64,000 bases of DNA from CAWIJK01 sp963836375. Lineage in GTDB: Bacteria; Actinomycetota; Acidimicrobiia; Acidimicrobiales; RAAP-2. Where the stretch lies: NCBI GenBank assembly GCA_963836375.1, contig CAWIJK010000004.1:1029538-1093537 (forward strand), read 5' to 3'. Both the position numbers and the translations under genes were made by a program. The stretch's first letter is position 1, and the number at the start of each line of letters is the position of its first letter. The notes beneath the pieces were generated by a model that saw nothing but the letters and a program-made list of their open reading frames with translations, was not told the origin of the DNA and did no database searches. Shown piece by piece: positions 6,590 through 14,741 of the stretch.

Positions 6590-9340
6590 TCATGTGGGGA
6601 CGGCGCCGACGATGTCGTTGACTTTCACGCCGAGTTCAGGAAGCGACCCGACTTCGGAGGCATCGCCGAAAGCGAAGACCCCACCGTCGGAACCGATGAG
6701 CCAGTATCCCCTCCCGTCCGGCGTCGGCACGACGGCGGTGATGTTCGAGACGTTCACGCCGATTGCCGGGAGCGATCCGTAGAACTGGGCGTCCCCGAAA
6801 GCAAAGACCGACCCGTTCTGACTGACCAGCCAATAGCCCCCCGAGTCACGAGTGGCGGCGATCCCGACGATTGGGGTGGAGGACTTCCCGCCCAGGCCGC
6901 CCACGTACGGGGCGGCGCCCAGGGCGTAGACCGCACCCGAATCGCTGACCAACCAGTAGCCGAAGTCATCAGCGGTCGGCACGATCCCGACGATGTCGTG
7001 CACGTGGACGCCCAGGCCGGGGAGCGAGTTCTCGAAGGGGGCATCGCCGAAGGCGAACACCCCGCCGTCCGAGCCGACCAGGAAGTAACCGGCGTCGGTC
7101 GCCGTCGGCACGATCCCGACGATGTCGTGCACGTGGACGCCCAGGCCGGGGAGCGAGTTCTCGAAGGGGGCATCGCCGAAGGCGAACACCCCGCCGTCCG
7201 AGCCGACCAGGAAGTAACCGGCGTCGGTCGCCGTCGGCACGATCCCGACGATGTCGTGCACCTGGACGCCCAGGCCGGGGAGCGAGCCGAAGTAGCCTTG
7301 ACCGGACCCCCCGAAGACGAACACCCCGCCGTCCGAGCCGACCAGGTCGTAGGCGCCCGACGGCACCGGGGTTGTTACTTGGGGAGATGGCGACCCGACA
7401 TCAAGGACGGTCGTGCCCGAGGAGGCGGCGAAGTTCAGATCACCTGAGTACTCCCCGGTGACGCCGTCAGCTCCGAGCGGGGCATCGGAGGCGGTACAAC
7501 TCCCGACGCCGGCGACGAGGGGCGCCGTGCACAGCGGGGTGGTGCCGGCGGAGAAGACGACGGAGCCGGTAGGCGTGCCGGCACTTGAAGTCACCGCCGC
7601 TGAGTATGTCACGGCGTTGCCTGAGGTGACGGAGCTGGGAGAGACGTCGACGGTCGTTGTGGTCGGGGCCGGAGAGTCAAACACGGTGACTGCCCCGCAG
7701 CAGTTGCCACCGACCGGATCTCCCACGATGGCCGTCAGTCCCGGACCAGAGAGGGCGACTGACGACCCGAAAGCTCCGGCCGAGCTCGGAGCGGTCAGCC
7801 ACGTGGCCGATGACCAGGTTCCAGTGTCCTGGTAGATCGAGGCTGCTCCACCACCTGAGGTTCCCGGGGCGCCGACGAGGGCCGCGTCCCCGGTCGCTGA
7901 GAGGGCGACCGAATCGCCGAATCCGGTGTCCGAGCTCGGGGCACTCAGCGAAGTACCCGATGACCAGGATGATCCGCTCTCGCTGAATACCGTCGCCGCC
8001 CCGGTCCCAAACGTTCCTCCCGTCGGATCGCCGACAATGGCTTCGGATCCGCTCTGGTTGAGCGACACGGTCGACCCGAAGGCCGTTGAGTTTGCCGGGG
8101 CCGGAAGCCGGACTCCAGAGCTCCAGTCTTCTCCGCTCAAGGCGTAGGCTGTCGCAGCTCCTCCACCGGAGGTGCCCGGGTCCCCGACGAGGGCAGTTGA
8201 ACCAGCCCCCGATAAGGCAACGGCTCTGCCGAAGGCCGAGGTGCCGGACGGCGGGTCGAGGGCCGTCCCTGAAGACCAGGAGCTGCCACTGAAGGTGTAC
8301 ACCGTGGCCGCTCCGGTTCCCGACGCCCCACCCTGCTCGTCGCCGACGATGGCCGTCAGGCCGTTGTCGGAGAGCGCCACCGAGGTGCCGAAGGACAGCG
8401 CGGAGCTCGGTGGGTCCAGCTCGGTCCCGGCGCTCCAACCAGACGGGCCAAGGGTGTAGACCGTCGCCGACCCGCCAGTCTCGCTGGCCCGGTTGTAGTT
8501 CAGGGGGTCACCTATCAGGGCTGTCGTACCATCAGCCGACAGAGCGACTGACGATCCGAAGCCCACGCTTCCTCCCGGTGGCACGAGAGATGTGCCGGCG
8601 GACCAGGCCGAACCATCGTAGCCGTAGATGGTGGCGCTTCCGGTACCGGCTGAACCACCCTGCGGATCGCCTACGAGGACGGTGGTCCCAGTCGACGAAG
8701 ATGAGACGGTGGTGCCGAATGCATTCGACCCGGAAGGTGGTGCCACACTCGCCTGCGCTATCCAGGGGTCGACGGTGACCGGATAGGCGGCCGAGCGATC
8801 CTGAAAGTGGAGCTCGATCGTTGTCCCCGAGACGCCGAACCAGGCAGGGAGAGTCCCTCCGTCCTTGTCGGTCACCTTCAATCCCGAATAGCTGAGCATG
8901 GCTCTGCCACGGGGTCCTTGGAGTCTGATGTCCGTGGAACTCTCGAGCACGGGCAGCAGATTGCCGGACGTAGCCAGGTTGATCGTGACCTGAGCGCCCG
9001 AGCCCCGAGGACGATGCTCCAGCGTGAATCCTTGCTCGACCCGGTTCCCCTCCCGCGAGTACCACACCGACACCCCGGGCTCGTTGAACGGCAGAATGTC
9101 CTGGCTAGGCACCACTGATCTCGCTCGCCGGAGGGCGGGCGTGCGCACCAGAGTCAGCGGTGCCAGAGTCCAACCCACATCCGAATTCGCCACCACGTGG
9201 AGCCCAGTCTTCCCAACCATAGAGAGCACGAGGTGCGGAGCCAGCCAGGAGCGGTCCGTAAATCGGCCGGCAGAGTGGCCAGGGGAATGAGCGGCCGAAA
9301 GGCTAGGGCCCCCAAGCGCGCAGAGGTTCACTGCAGTCAA
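6590..9340 (-). CDS. Large secreted surface protein with FG-GAP-like, Ig-like and C-terminal 43-aa repeats
   Basis: A 916-residue extracellular protein of unknown function. An N-terminal region (to about 200) is followed by about seven beta-propeller-like units of 50-60 residues with the signature FGTTVSSSSTGTTVLVGDPQGG. Next come one Ig-like domain (about 560-655, SVTSGNAVTYSAAVTSSAGT) and six C-terminal repeats of about 43 residues with the core YFLVGSDGGVFAFGDAPF. No LPXTG motif, PEP-CTERM tail or transmembrane anchor is seen. The start is uncertain: TTG 9340 gives only a short hydrophobic N-terminus, and the open frame continues upstream through a more hydrophobic stretch (WAIAGTLTAVNLCALGG) without a clear start codon. 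It is a paralogue of the giant protein at 17769-22724. A role as adhesin or matrix protein is inference. Confidence 0.8.
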   Translation of the reverse strand: MTAVNLCALGGPSLSAAHSPGHSAGRFTDRSWLAPHLVLSMVGKTGLHVVANSDVGWTLAPLTLVRTPALRRARSVVPSQDILPFNEPGVSVWYSREGNRVEQGFTLEHRPRGSGAQVTINLATSGNLLPVLESSTDIRLQGPRGRAMLSYSGLKVTDKDGGTLPAWFGVSGTTIELHFQDRSAAYPVTVDPWIAQASVAPPSGSNAFGTTVSSSSTGTTVLVGDPQGGSAGTGSATIYGYDGSAWSAGTSLVPPGGSVGFGSSVALSADGTTALIGDPLNYNRASETGGSATVYTLGPSGWSAGTELDPPSSALSFGTSVALSDNGLTAIVGDEQGGASGTGAATVYTFSGSSWSSGTALDPPSGTSAFGRAVALSGAGSTALVGDPGTSGGGAATAYALSGEDWSSGVRLPAPANSTAFGSTVSLNQSGSEAIVGDPTGGTFGTGAATVFSESGSSWSSGTSLSAPSSDTGFGDSVALSATGDAALVGAPGTSGGGAASIYQDTGTWSSATWLTAPSSAGAFGSSVALSGPGLTAIVGDPVGGNCCGAVTVFDSPAPTTTTVDVSPSSVTSGNAVTYSAAVTSSAGTPTGSVVFSAGTTPLCTAPLVAGVGSCTASDAPLGADGVTGEYSGDLNFAASSGTTVLDVGSPSPQVTTPVPSGAYDLVGSDGGVFVFGGSGQGYFGSLPGLGVQVHDIVGIVPTATDAGYFLVGSDGGVFAFGDAPFENSLPGLGVHVHDIVGIVPTATDAGYFLVGSDGGVFAFGDAPFENSLPGLGVHVHDIVGIVPTADDFGYWLVSDSGAVYALGAAPYVGGLGGKSSTPIVGIAATRDSGGYWLVSQNGSVFAFGDAQFYGSLPAIGVNVSNITAVVPTPDGRGYWLIGSDGGVFAFGDASEVGSLPELGVKVNDIVGAVPT
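6981..7238 (-). repeat. Two identical 129-bp tandem units
   Basis: Two adjacent 129-bp units (43 codons) are identical by eye and encode two of the six C-terminal repeats of the 916-residue surface protein. Perfect identity suggests recent duplication or gene conversion. Confidence 0.85.
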
Positions 9341-9689
9341 CGTTCCGGCAATTGCCCAACGCGCGCACGTGAGTACAAAGGGAAAAACGTGACGAGCTTA
9401 ACCGGGGCGTCGCGTAACCTGAGGTCATCGAGGGTGGGGACTCGGGGGTTCAGTCTCGGGCGATTTCCCCCCTTTTTTTGTGCCTGGGCCCTGCAGGCGG
9501 GAGCGGGACTCGGAACGGCCGAAAGGACGGGTCTTGGGACGACGCGGGGTGCTCCTTCCGGTTCGCGTCAGAAACCTCCAGGTGAAAGGGTATTTGCCGC
9601 TGGCGGGGACAATTGGGCGAAAACCTTCGGCCTAACTGAAATTTCTTGTACTTCTGGACCGAGATCTGACTCGTTCAAGTGGTGAAACC
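9341..9689. other. Divergent intergenic region
   Basis: About 350 bp between the minus-strand surface-protein gene and the plus-strand GT2. It contains a G5/C5 potential stem (9444-9448 with 9467-9471) followed by a 7-T run at 9473-9479 on the plus strand, which could be an attenuator-like hairpin. I see no gene, no GEMM riboswitch and no TGTATCAA motif here. Confidence 0.5.
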
Positions 9690-10679
9690 GTGTCTTGCCA
9701 AGCCCAGGGCCAGTGTCGCGGCACGCCCGAGTTCGCTCCCGGAGGGGGCCGTGCAACGGGAGCGTCCACCTCACCGGGCGGTTCTCTCTCGGGTTCGCCC
9801 AGCGGGACAAGTGACGTGACCGGCGTCGTAGATCAAGCAAGCGGCGAGCTGACGCACGGGATGCGGCTCTCCGTCGTGATTCCCACCACCCACAGGGTGG
9901 CAGCGGTCCGCGATTTGGTCGGGCAGATCAGGGCCACGACTCCCGTGGCGACCTCGGTCACCGTCGTCGACAACGGTCCGAACGCCGCTCAAGAGGATTG
10001 GGAGACCTTCGGCGGAGAGCTCATTGTTCGAGATGAGTTTCTCGGATCAGAGCAGGCGTTCGCGCTCGGCCTTTCCCACGCACCGGAAGCTGACTGGTAC
10101 CTGCTGCTTGACCACGATGCTCGACTTTCGGACGACTCGCTCTCAACACTTCTTGGCAGCGCGTCCGATAGGGACGCCGTCTACTCGGCCAACCAGGACG
10201 GCGAGGGAATCTCTTGGGACCGCAGAAACGGTCGGACCCCGGGACCGCGGGATCTCAGCCCTGCGCTGATCCCCGTGCAATTCGCGCCATGGTCCGGACT
10301 ACTGCTCAACCCAAGTGCGGCAAAGATCATCGCTTCGATGAATTCCGGCTTCTTCTTCTATTGGGACGATTATTTGGCGTGTTGGGCGCTCCGGCGTGCC
10401 GGACTCCGTATCTGGGGTGTACCGGCGGCTGTTGTCGGCAACGAGCGTCTCCCCAAGGACTGGCTGAGCCCCTGGCGGGCGTACTACAACGCGCGGAACC
10501 ACATCCTCTTCCACCGTCAGACGGGTTCGGGAGGCCGGATCGAACTCATTTTGGTTCGGGGGAAAGATCTCGTGATGGCATCGTTTGGGGAGCGGCGGGC
10601 CGAGCGGATGCGGGCCATCGCCCGCGGCATTTTCGATGGTCTGGCCGATCGCCGGGGCCCTCATATGCTGCCGATGTGA
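9690..10679 (+). CDS. Family 2 glycosyltransferase
   Basis: A 329-residue GT-A enzyme, probably a rhamnosyl- or galactofuranosyl-type transferase acting at the inner membrane face. The catalytic domain begins at MRLSVVIPTTHR; the in-frame ATG at 9861 is therefore a likely true start, and the 57 residues from GTG 9690 look low-complexity. Landmarks are VTVVDNGPN, the metal-binding LLLDHDAR (DxD-like), FFYWDDYLACWALRRAG (the acidic ED-type motif expected to position the acceptor) and YYNARNHILF near the C-terminus, a motif typical of this GT2 subgroup. It is followed by a methyltransferase 243 bp downstream. Donor and acceptor are unknown. Confidence 0.85.
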   Translation: MSCQAQGQCRGTPEFAPGGGRATGASTSPGGSLSGSPSGTSDVTGVVDQASGELTHGMRLSVVIPTTHRVAAVRDLVGQIRATTPVATSVTVVDNGPNAAQEDWETFGGELIVRDEFLGSEQAFALGLSHAPEADWYLLLDHDARLSDDSLSTLLGSASDRDAVYSANQDGEGISWDRRNGRTPGPRDLSPALIPVQFAPWSGLLLNPSAAKIIASMNSGFFFYWDDYLACWALRRAGLRIWGVPAAVVGNERLPKDWLSPWRAYYNARNHILFHRQTGSGGRIELILVRGKDLVMASFGERRAERMRAIARGIFDGLADRRGPHMLPM

Positions 10680-10787
10680 GGTGAATGGTTCCCGAGCCGA
10701 CCACTCGGACAGACACGTGACGGAATTCAGACAGCAGCGTCTTCACCTCTTTGCGAAGGACCCGATGGATTTCGACGCATTCTACGG

Positions 10788-10795
10788 TGTATCAA
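10788..10795 (+). promoter_or_regulatory. Upstream motif copy (TGTATCAA)
   Basis: Exact TGTATCAA in the gap between the GT2 and the methyltransferase, 127 bp before ATG 10923, in the orientation of the methyltransferase. Confidence 0.4.
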
Positions 10796-10922
10796 GCGCT
10801 ACCGGCCCGCCTCGTCTCTTCGTGCCAATTCAACCGTGCCGGGGAGGCGGAACCCGAAGGATCGGAACTACTTCGAGGGGAAGGCACCCAGGAGTGCAGC
10901 TGGTACGAGGAGGGCTGGGGTG

Positions 10923-11789
10923 ATGCTGGAGAGCGATGTGGCGACGTTCTGGGAGTCGCATCCGTGTGGTGATGCTTCGGTGGGCGGCCTGGTTGATACG
11001 TACGACAGAGATTACGAAGCCTTCTTCACGGACTACGACAAGGCCCGCTATGCCGTCGAATCTCACATTCCGGCCTGTCTGGACGATCTGCAGGTGGCGG
11101 GGAAGCGTGTGCTTGAGATCGGCCTCGGGCAGGGGGCGGAGTCCGAGCAGCTGATTCGGCGGGGAGCCATCTGGAGCGGCCTGGACGTCACCGCCGAGGC
11201 GGTGAGTCGGGTGCGGACCAGACTCGAGCAGCGTGACCTGCCCTTCTCGGATATCCGCCAGGGCTCAGCCACGGCCATCCGCTTCCCCGACGACCAGTTC
11301 GACCTCGTGTTTTCCCACGGCGTCCTCCACCACATCCCGGACATTCGCGGAGCGCAGCGCGAGATCCACCGAGTCCTGAGGCCGGACGGTCGGCTGGTGG
11401 CCATGCTCTACGCCCGGCGCTCCCTCAATTACCAAGTGTCGATCCGGATCATTCGCCGGGCTGCGCTGCTCGGCGCCTGGCCGCTTCGTCGTCATATCCA
11501 CTCGGGAATGCTGGCTGACCATCTGGCGACGGCAGAGCAGGAAGGTTTGTGGAGCTACCTTCGGATGCAGAGATTCCTCCACGCCAACACCGACGGTCCA
11601 TCGAGCCCCTTCGCTCGGGTCTACAACCTTAGAGATGTCGACCGGCACTTCCGTCATTTCGAGATTCGAAGTTGTCACCAGCACTACATGCATGCCCCGC
11701 CGCTACCGGTTCATGGCTGGCCGGGTGGCCGGGTGATGGGGTGGCATCTGTGGGTCGAACTTTCTCCGGTGCCGTTCAACCGGCATTGA
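10923..11789 (+). CDS. Class I SAM-dependent methyltransferase
   Basis: A 288-residue soluble methyltransferase. ATG 10923 is chosen because GAGGAGG at 10907-10913 is a strong ribosome-binding site with good spacing and because MLESDVATFWESHPCG is the usual start of this subgroup; the frame is open upstream to 10836. Motif I is VLEIGLGQGAESEQL, motif II sits near WSGLDVTAEAV, and the post-I region has FDLVFSHGVLHHIPD, followed by REIHRVLRPDGRLVAML. The family methylates small molecules and sugars with S-adenosylmethionine. Here a hydroxyl or carboxyl of a sugar in the polysaccharide is the likely acceptor, by context only. Confidence 0.85.
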   Translation: MLESDVATFWESHPCGDASVGGLVDTYDRDYEAFFTDYDKARYAVESHIPACLDDLQVAGKRVLEIGLGQGAESEQLIRRGAIWSGLDVTAEAVSRVRTRLEQRDLPFSDIRQGSATAIRFPDDQFDLVFSHGVLHHIPDIRGAQREIHRVLRPDGRLVAMLYARRSLNYQVSIRIIRRAALLGAWPLRRHIHSGMLADHLATAEQEGLWSYLRMQRFLHANTDGPSSPFARVYNLRDVDRHFRHFEIRSCHQHYMHAPPLPVHGWPGGRVMGWHLWVELSPVPFNRH

Positions 11790-11958
11790 GATCTCCCGTG
11801 TTGGTCCGGGAAGCGCGGGTTCGGGGGTAGCGGCGAAGAGCCTGGCTCTGTCGCATTGGTCAGGAGCGCCACCTGATTCGCCAGCCCGGCTCGACCCGAC
11901 CAAAAGCCTCTTCCTGAGGGTCCACGTTTGGCGAAGCGGGTCGCGCGCCGCTAAAGCC

Positions 11959-11976
11959 CGCTCGGAGCAACGAGCG
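11959..11976. terminator. Hairpin between convergent genes, possible terminator
   Basis: CGCTCG (11959-11964) and CGAGCG (11971-11976) form a 6-bp stem with loop GAGCAA, in the gap between genes ending at 11789 and 11977. No T-tract follows, so support is weak. Confidence 0.25.
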
Positions 11977-14520
11977 TCAGTTGAGCTTGCTGGCGTCGTA
12001 GCTGCTCCCGCTGTCTTGGGCCGGATAGACGACGTTCGAGACCGGGTCCTTGAAGCCGGCGGTCCATTTGGCCCAGGAGGAATCACTACTCTGGTTCCCT
12101 TCATCGAATTGCCAGGGGCCGTTGTAGGTGTTCTCCTTGAAGACATTGTTCTGGGTGTCGGTGATGTAGTACTGGACCGTGTAGCCACCGTAGGGACTCT
12201 GACTGCCCCACGGATTGACGTTGGACCAACTAGCAAACAAACCGTTAAAGCCGCATTCGAAGCTTTCTGCGGGACCGGACACCGGATTCTCGTTCACACA
12301 GGCAGGTCCGACGATTGTGGGGTTGAAATCGAAGGTGTTGTTCTCGACCAGGACGTTCTGTGCCTTCCACTGGCAATCGTCGTAGTAGTCGATCGGGGTT
12401 TGGCCGGGACCGCTTCCGGCAAGATTGGTGGATGAACACGAGGTCCAGTTGGCCCGGGCCCCGGTGACGGGCCCGCTGGTCGTCGCCGCGCTGATGGTGA
12501 CCGAGGTCCCAGCGGTTTCGCCGGTGATGGTGGCAGTCGACGGAATGCCAGCAGTTCCCGAGAAGATCGCGTCACCAACGATGCCCGCCGGGAAGTTCCC
12601 GTCGATCGTGGTGCTTCCGCTGTTCCAGGACACGTTGGGGAGTCCGCCCCCGCCCGGGCTGTAGTACACCTGAGAGGGGTCGACCAGCGTGCAGAGCCCG
12701 TCGGACTCGCCGGTGGCCAGGTCACCGCAATAGCGGCCACCATCTTGGTAGACGATCACGCCGCTCCAGTTGTCTATGAGCACATTACCGGTCACGGTCA
12801 AAGAGCCGCTGTAGTCGCCGCCAACGCGACTGTCACCACCCGATTCCGAAATGTAGATGGCCGGCATCGGAAAATCGTCACATCCGGCCTGAGGTGTCGT
12901 CATCGTGCAGGCGCCTATGCCGTTGCCGATCAGGGTGTTGTCGGAAATCAGAGCGTTGTACGAAATCTCGTAGACGATTCCTTCGGATTGATTGTTGGCG
13001 ATGTAGTTGTTCGAGATGTCGAAGCCCGTGTTGTCGGAGTCAACCCAGAGCCCGACTTCCAGGTTGTCGTGGATGTAGTTGTACTCGACGGTCGCGCCGT
13101 CTGTCTCCCAGAATTTCGCGCCACCGGCACAGCCGCACTGGGTTCCACCGGGCTGGTCGTAGTTGTCTGTGTCGTTGAAGCTGATCTCGTCGTACTCGAC
13201 CGTGACGTTGCTCACCCCAGAGGCGGTGTACGCATTGAAACCGTATTCTCCGTTCTTCGTCAGGCAGTCGTATTCAAGGATATCGTTGCTCCCCACGGAG
13301 ACTCCGGCGCCGTATTCAGTGTCCTCAACCGTGTCGTGGGAGATCGTCCAGTTTGACGCCACGTCCGAGTTCACGGCTCCCTGACCCTCTCCTCCCCCGG
13401 AGAAGTTCTCGATGGTGAGGTAGCTGAGCGTCACTCCCGTGGCTGAGCCGGTGAATGCTGCTTCGCTGGTGCCGTCCTCACCGTTCAGAATGGCACCCGG
13501 TGCCCCGACAAGATCGTCTCCGGTGGCGGGGTCGAGTTGGGTCGTCGCCATGTCATAGACGCCGGGAGAGAACCAGTACGTGGTGTTTGTCGCGAAGCCC
13601 TCTGTGAAATTGGACGGACTGAGAGTGACCGCTCCGCTCGGGGCTGTCGACGGACCGTTGAGGATCGTGGAGTTTCCGCACACCTCGACGGGAGGAACCG
13701 AAGGGGCAGCGGTCGCTGAAGAGGTAGGAGCGGTCGTGGGGGTCGTGGCAGGGCTTGCACCGGCGGGTACAAGAGCCAACACTCCGCTGACCGCGGTCCG
13801 CGCCGGGACACTCGACCAGGACCCTTGCCAGCTTGTCTCAGTGGGAACGGCGATCGTCGCCATGGCGGCTTGGGCGGTCGCCGCATCGTTGACGGTGGCT
13901 CCCGGAGTGGCACCGGCGGGGACGTTCGGTACGACCTCAGATCCTCCAGATCCCTCCCCGAGGACTAACAGCTCGTCGGTCGTCTTGGTGATTGTCGCAG
14001 GAGAAAGCACACCTCCCCCGGACTTCGCGACCTGAACGGGCTCGGAATCATTGACCCCGCTGAACGCCATCGTCACCATCGAAACCGGTCCAGCCGGTTG
14101 GAGGTTCGCCGTGGCGGACGTGGGGGAGCCGCTGACGACATTCATGCAAGCGACAAACGTGGTGGAGGCCGTCACCGTGTCGAACTCCTGACTCGAACCC
14201 TGCGGACACGTCACGGCAACGATTGGACTTGTGTCGATTACGCTCACCACGACATCCCCGCTCGCTGTCCCAGTCGGCAAAGTCGTCGTGGCGGTTGCGC
14301 TGCTTGCGGAATCGAACGTTGTCGCTGATCCGACCACCTGCGGGGTGCTGTTGCTTGCTGCGCCGGATTCTCGACCTCCGAAAGTCAACACGGCGGCGGC
14401 CGTCATCCCTCCGACTAACACGAGAGCGACGGCAACGCTCAACCACAGGCGGGCGCGGACGTAATGCAACAATCCGTCACGGACCGACCTCAGAGGCCTC
14501 GAATCGGGTCCAGCCCGCAT
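11977..14520 (-). CDS. Secreted or membrane-anchored right-handed beta-helix protein
   Basis: An 847-residue protein with one N-terminal membrane segment (about residues 28-50, LWLSVAVALVLVGGMTAAAV), so either secreted or anchored. Residues about 60-260 are a Ser/Thr-rich beta domain, then a Pro/Thr linker. From about 330 on there is a parallel beta-helix with repeated short strands (LSYLTIENFSGGG, WTISHDTVEDTEYG, VEYDEISFNDTDNY, DISNNYIANNQSEGI, ISDNTLIGNG). Such helices are common in polysaccharide lyases, epimerases and phage-like depolymerases, so it may bind or modify the exopolysaccharide. I cannot pick out a catalytic set. GAGGAG lies 8 bp before ATG 14520, supporting the start. Confidence 0.8.
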   Translation of the reverse strand: MRAGPDSRPLRSVRDGLLHYVRARLWLSVAVALVLVGGMTAAAVLTFGGRESGAASNSTPQVVGSATTFDSASSATATTTLPTGTASGDVVVSVIDTSPIVAVTCPQGSSQEFDTVTASTTFVACMNVVSGSPTSATANLQPAGPVSMVTMAFSGVNDSEPVQVAKSGGGVLSPATITKTTDELLVLGEGSGGSEVVPNVPAGATPGATVNDAATAQAAMATIAVPTETSWQGSWSSVPARTAVSGVLALVPAGASPATTPTTAPTSSATAAPSVPPVEVCGNSTILNGPSTAPSGAVTLSPSNFTEGFATNTTYWFSPGVYDMATTQLDPATGDDLVGAPGAILNGEDGTSEAAFTGSATGVTLSYLTIENFSGGGEGQGAVNSDVASNWTISHDTVEDTEYGAGVSVGSNDILEYDCLTKNGEYGFNAYTASGVSNVTVEYDEISFNDTDNYDQPGGTQCGCAGGAKFWETDGATVEYNYIHDNLEVGLWVDSDNTGFDISNNYIANNQSEGIVYEISYNALISDNTLIGNGIGACTMTTPQAGCDDFPMPAIYISESGGDSRVGGDYSGSLTVTGNVLIDNWSGVIVYQDGGRYCGDLATGESDGLCTLVDPSQVYYSPGGGGLPNVSWNSGSTTIDGNFPAGIVGDAIFSGTAGIPSTATITGETAGTSVTISAATTSGPVTGARANWTSCSSTNLAGSGPGQTPIDYYDDCQWKAQNVLVENNTFDFNPTIVGPACVNENPVSGPAESFECGFNGLFASWSNVNPWGSQSPYGGYTVQYYITDTQNNVFKENTYNGPWQFDEGNQSSDSSWAKWTAGFKDPVSNVVYPAQDSGSSYDASKLN

Positions 14521-14642
14521 GGCAACTGCTCCTCAGCAGATCTGGGACTGCGGAGACACCGACCACATCTTGCCATCCCCCCATTGCCCGGTACGGGTCA
14601 TCGACATACGTCTCGTAAGTCTGCAAGTGCTCGTTGAAAAAC

Positions 14643-14669
14643 ATTATCACCAAAAGGGAAACTCGTCAA
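14643..14669 (-). promoter_or_regulatory. Promoter for the beta-helix gene
   Basis: On the minus strand TTGACG (14669-14664) is followed after 15 bp by GATAAT (14648-14643); an offset reading gives a 17-bp spacer to TAATGT. The AT-rich spacer contrasts with the surrounding GC-rich DNA. The predicted 5' leader to ATG 14520 is about 115 nt. Confidence 0.5.
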
Positions 14670-14741
14670 TGAAGAGAAGTCTTCGACCCTGATATCCGAA
14701 GATATGGACGAAGAGCAAAAGTCCGCTAAGCCCGGGAGACC

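Noticed and set aside
9444..9479. Rho-independent terminator on the plus strand
   Set aside because: The G5/C5 stem has an 18-nt loop and no plus-strand gene lies upstream, so it is mentioned only as a possible attenuator.
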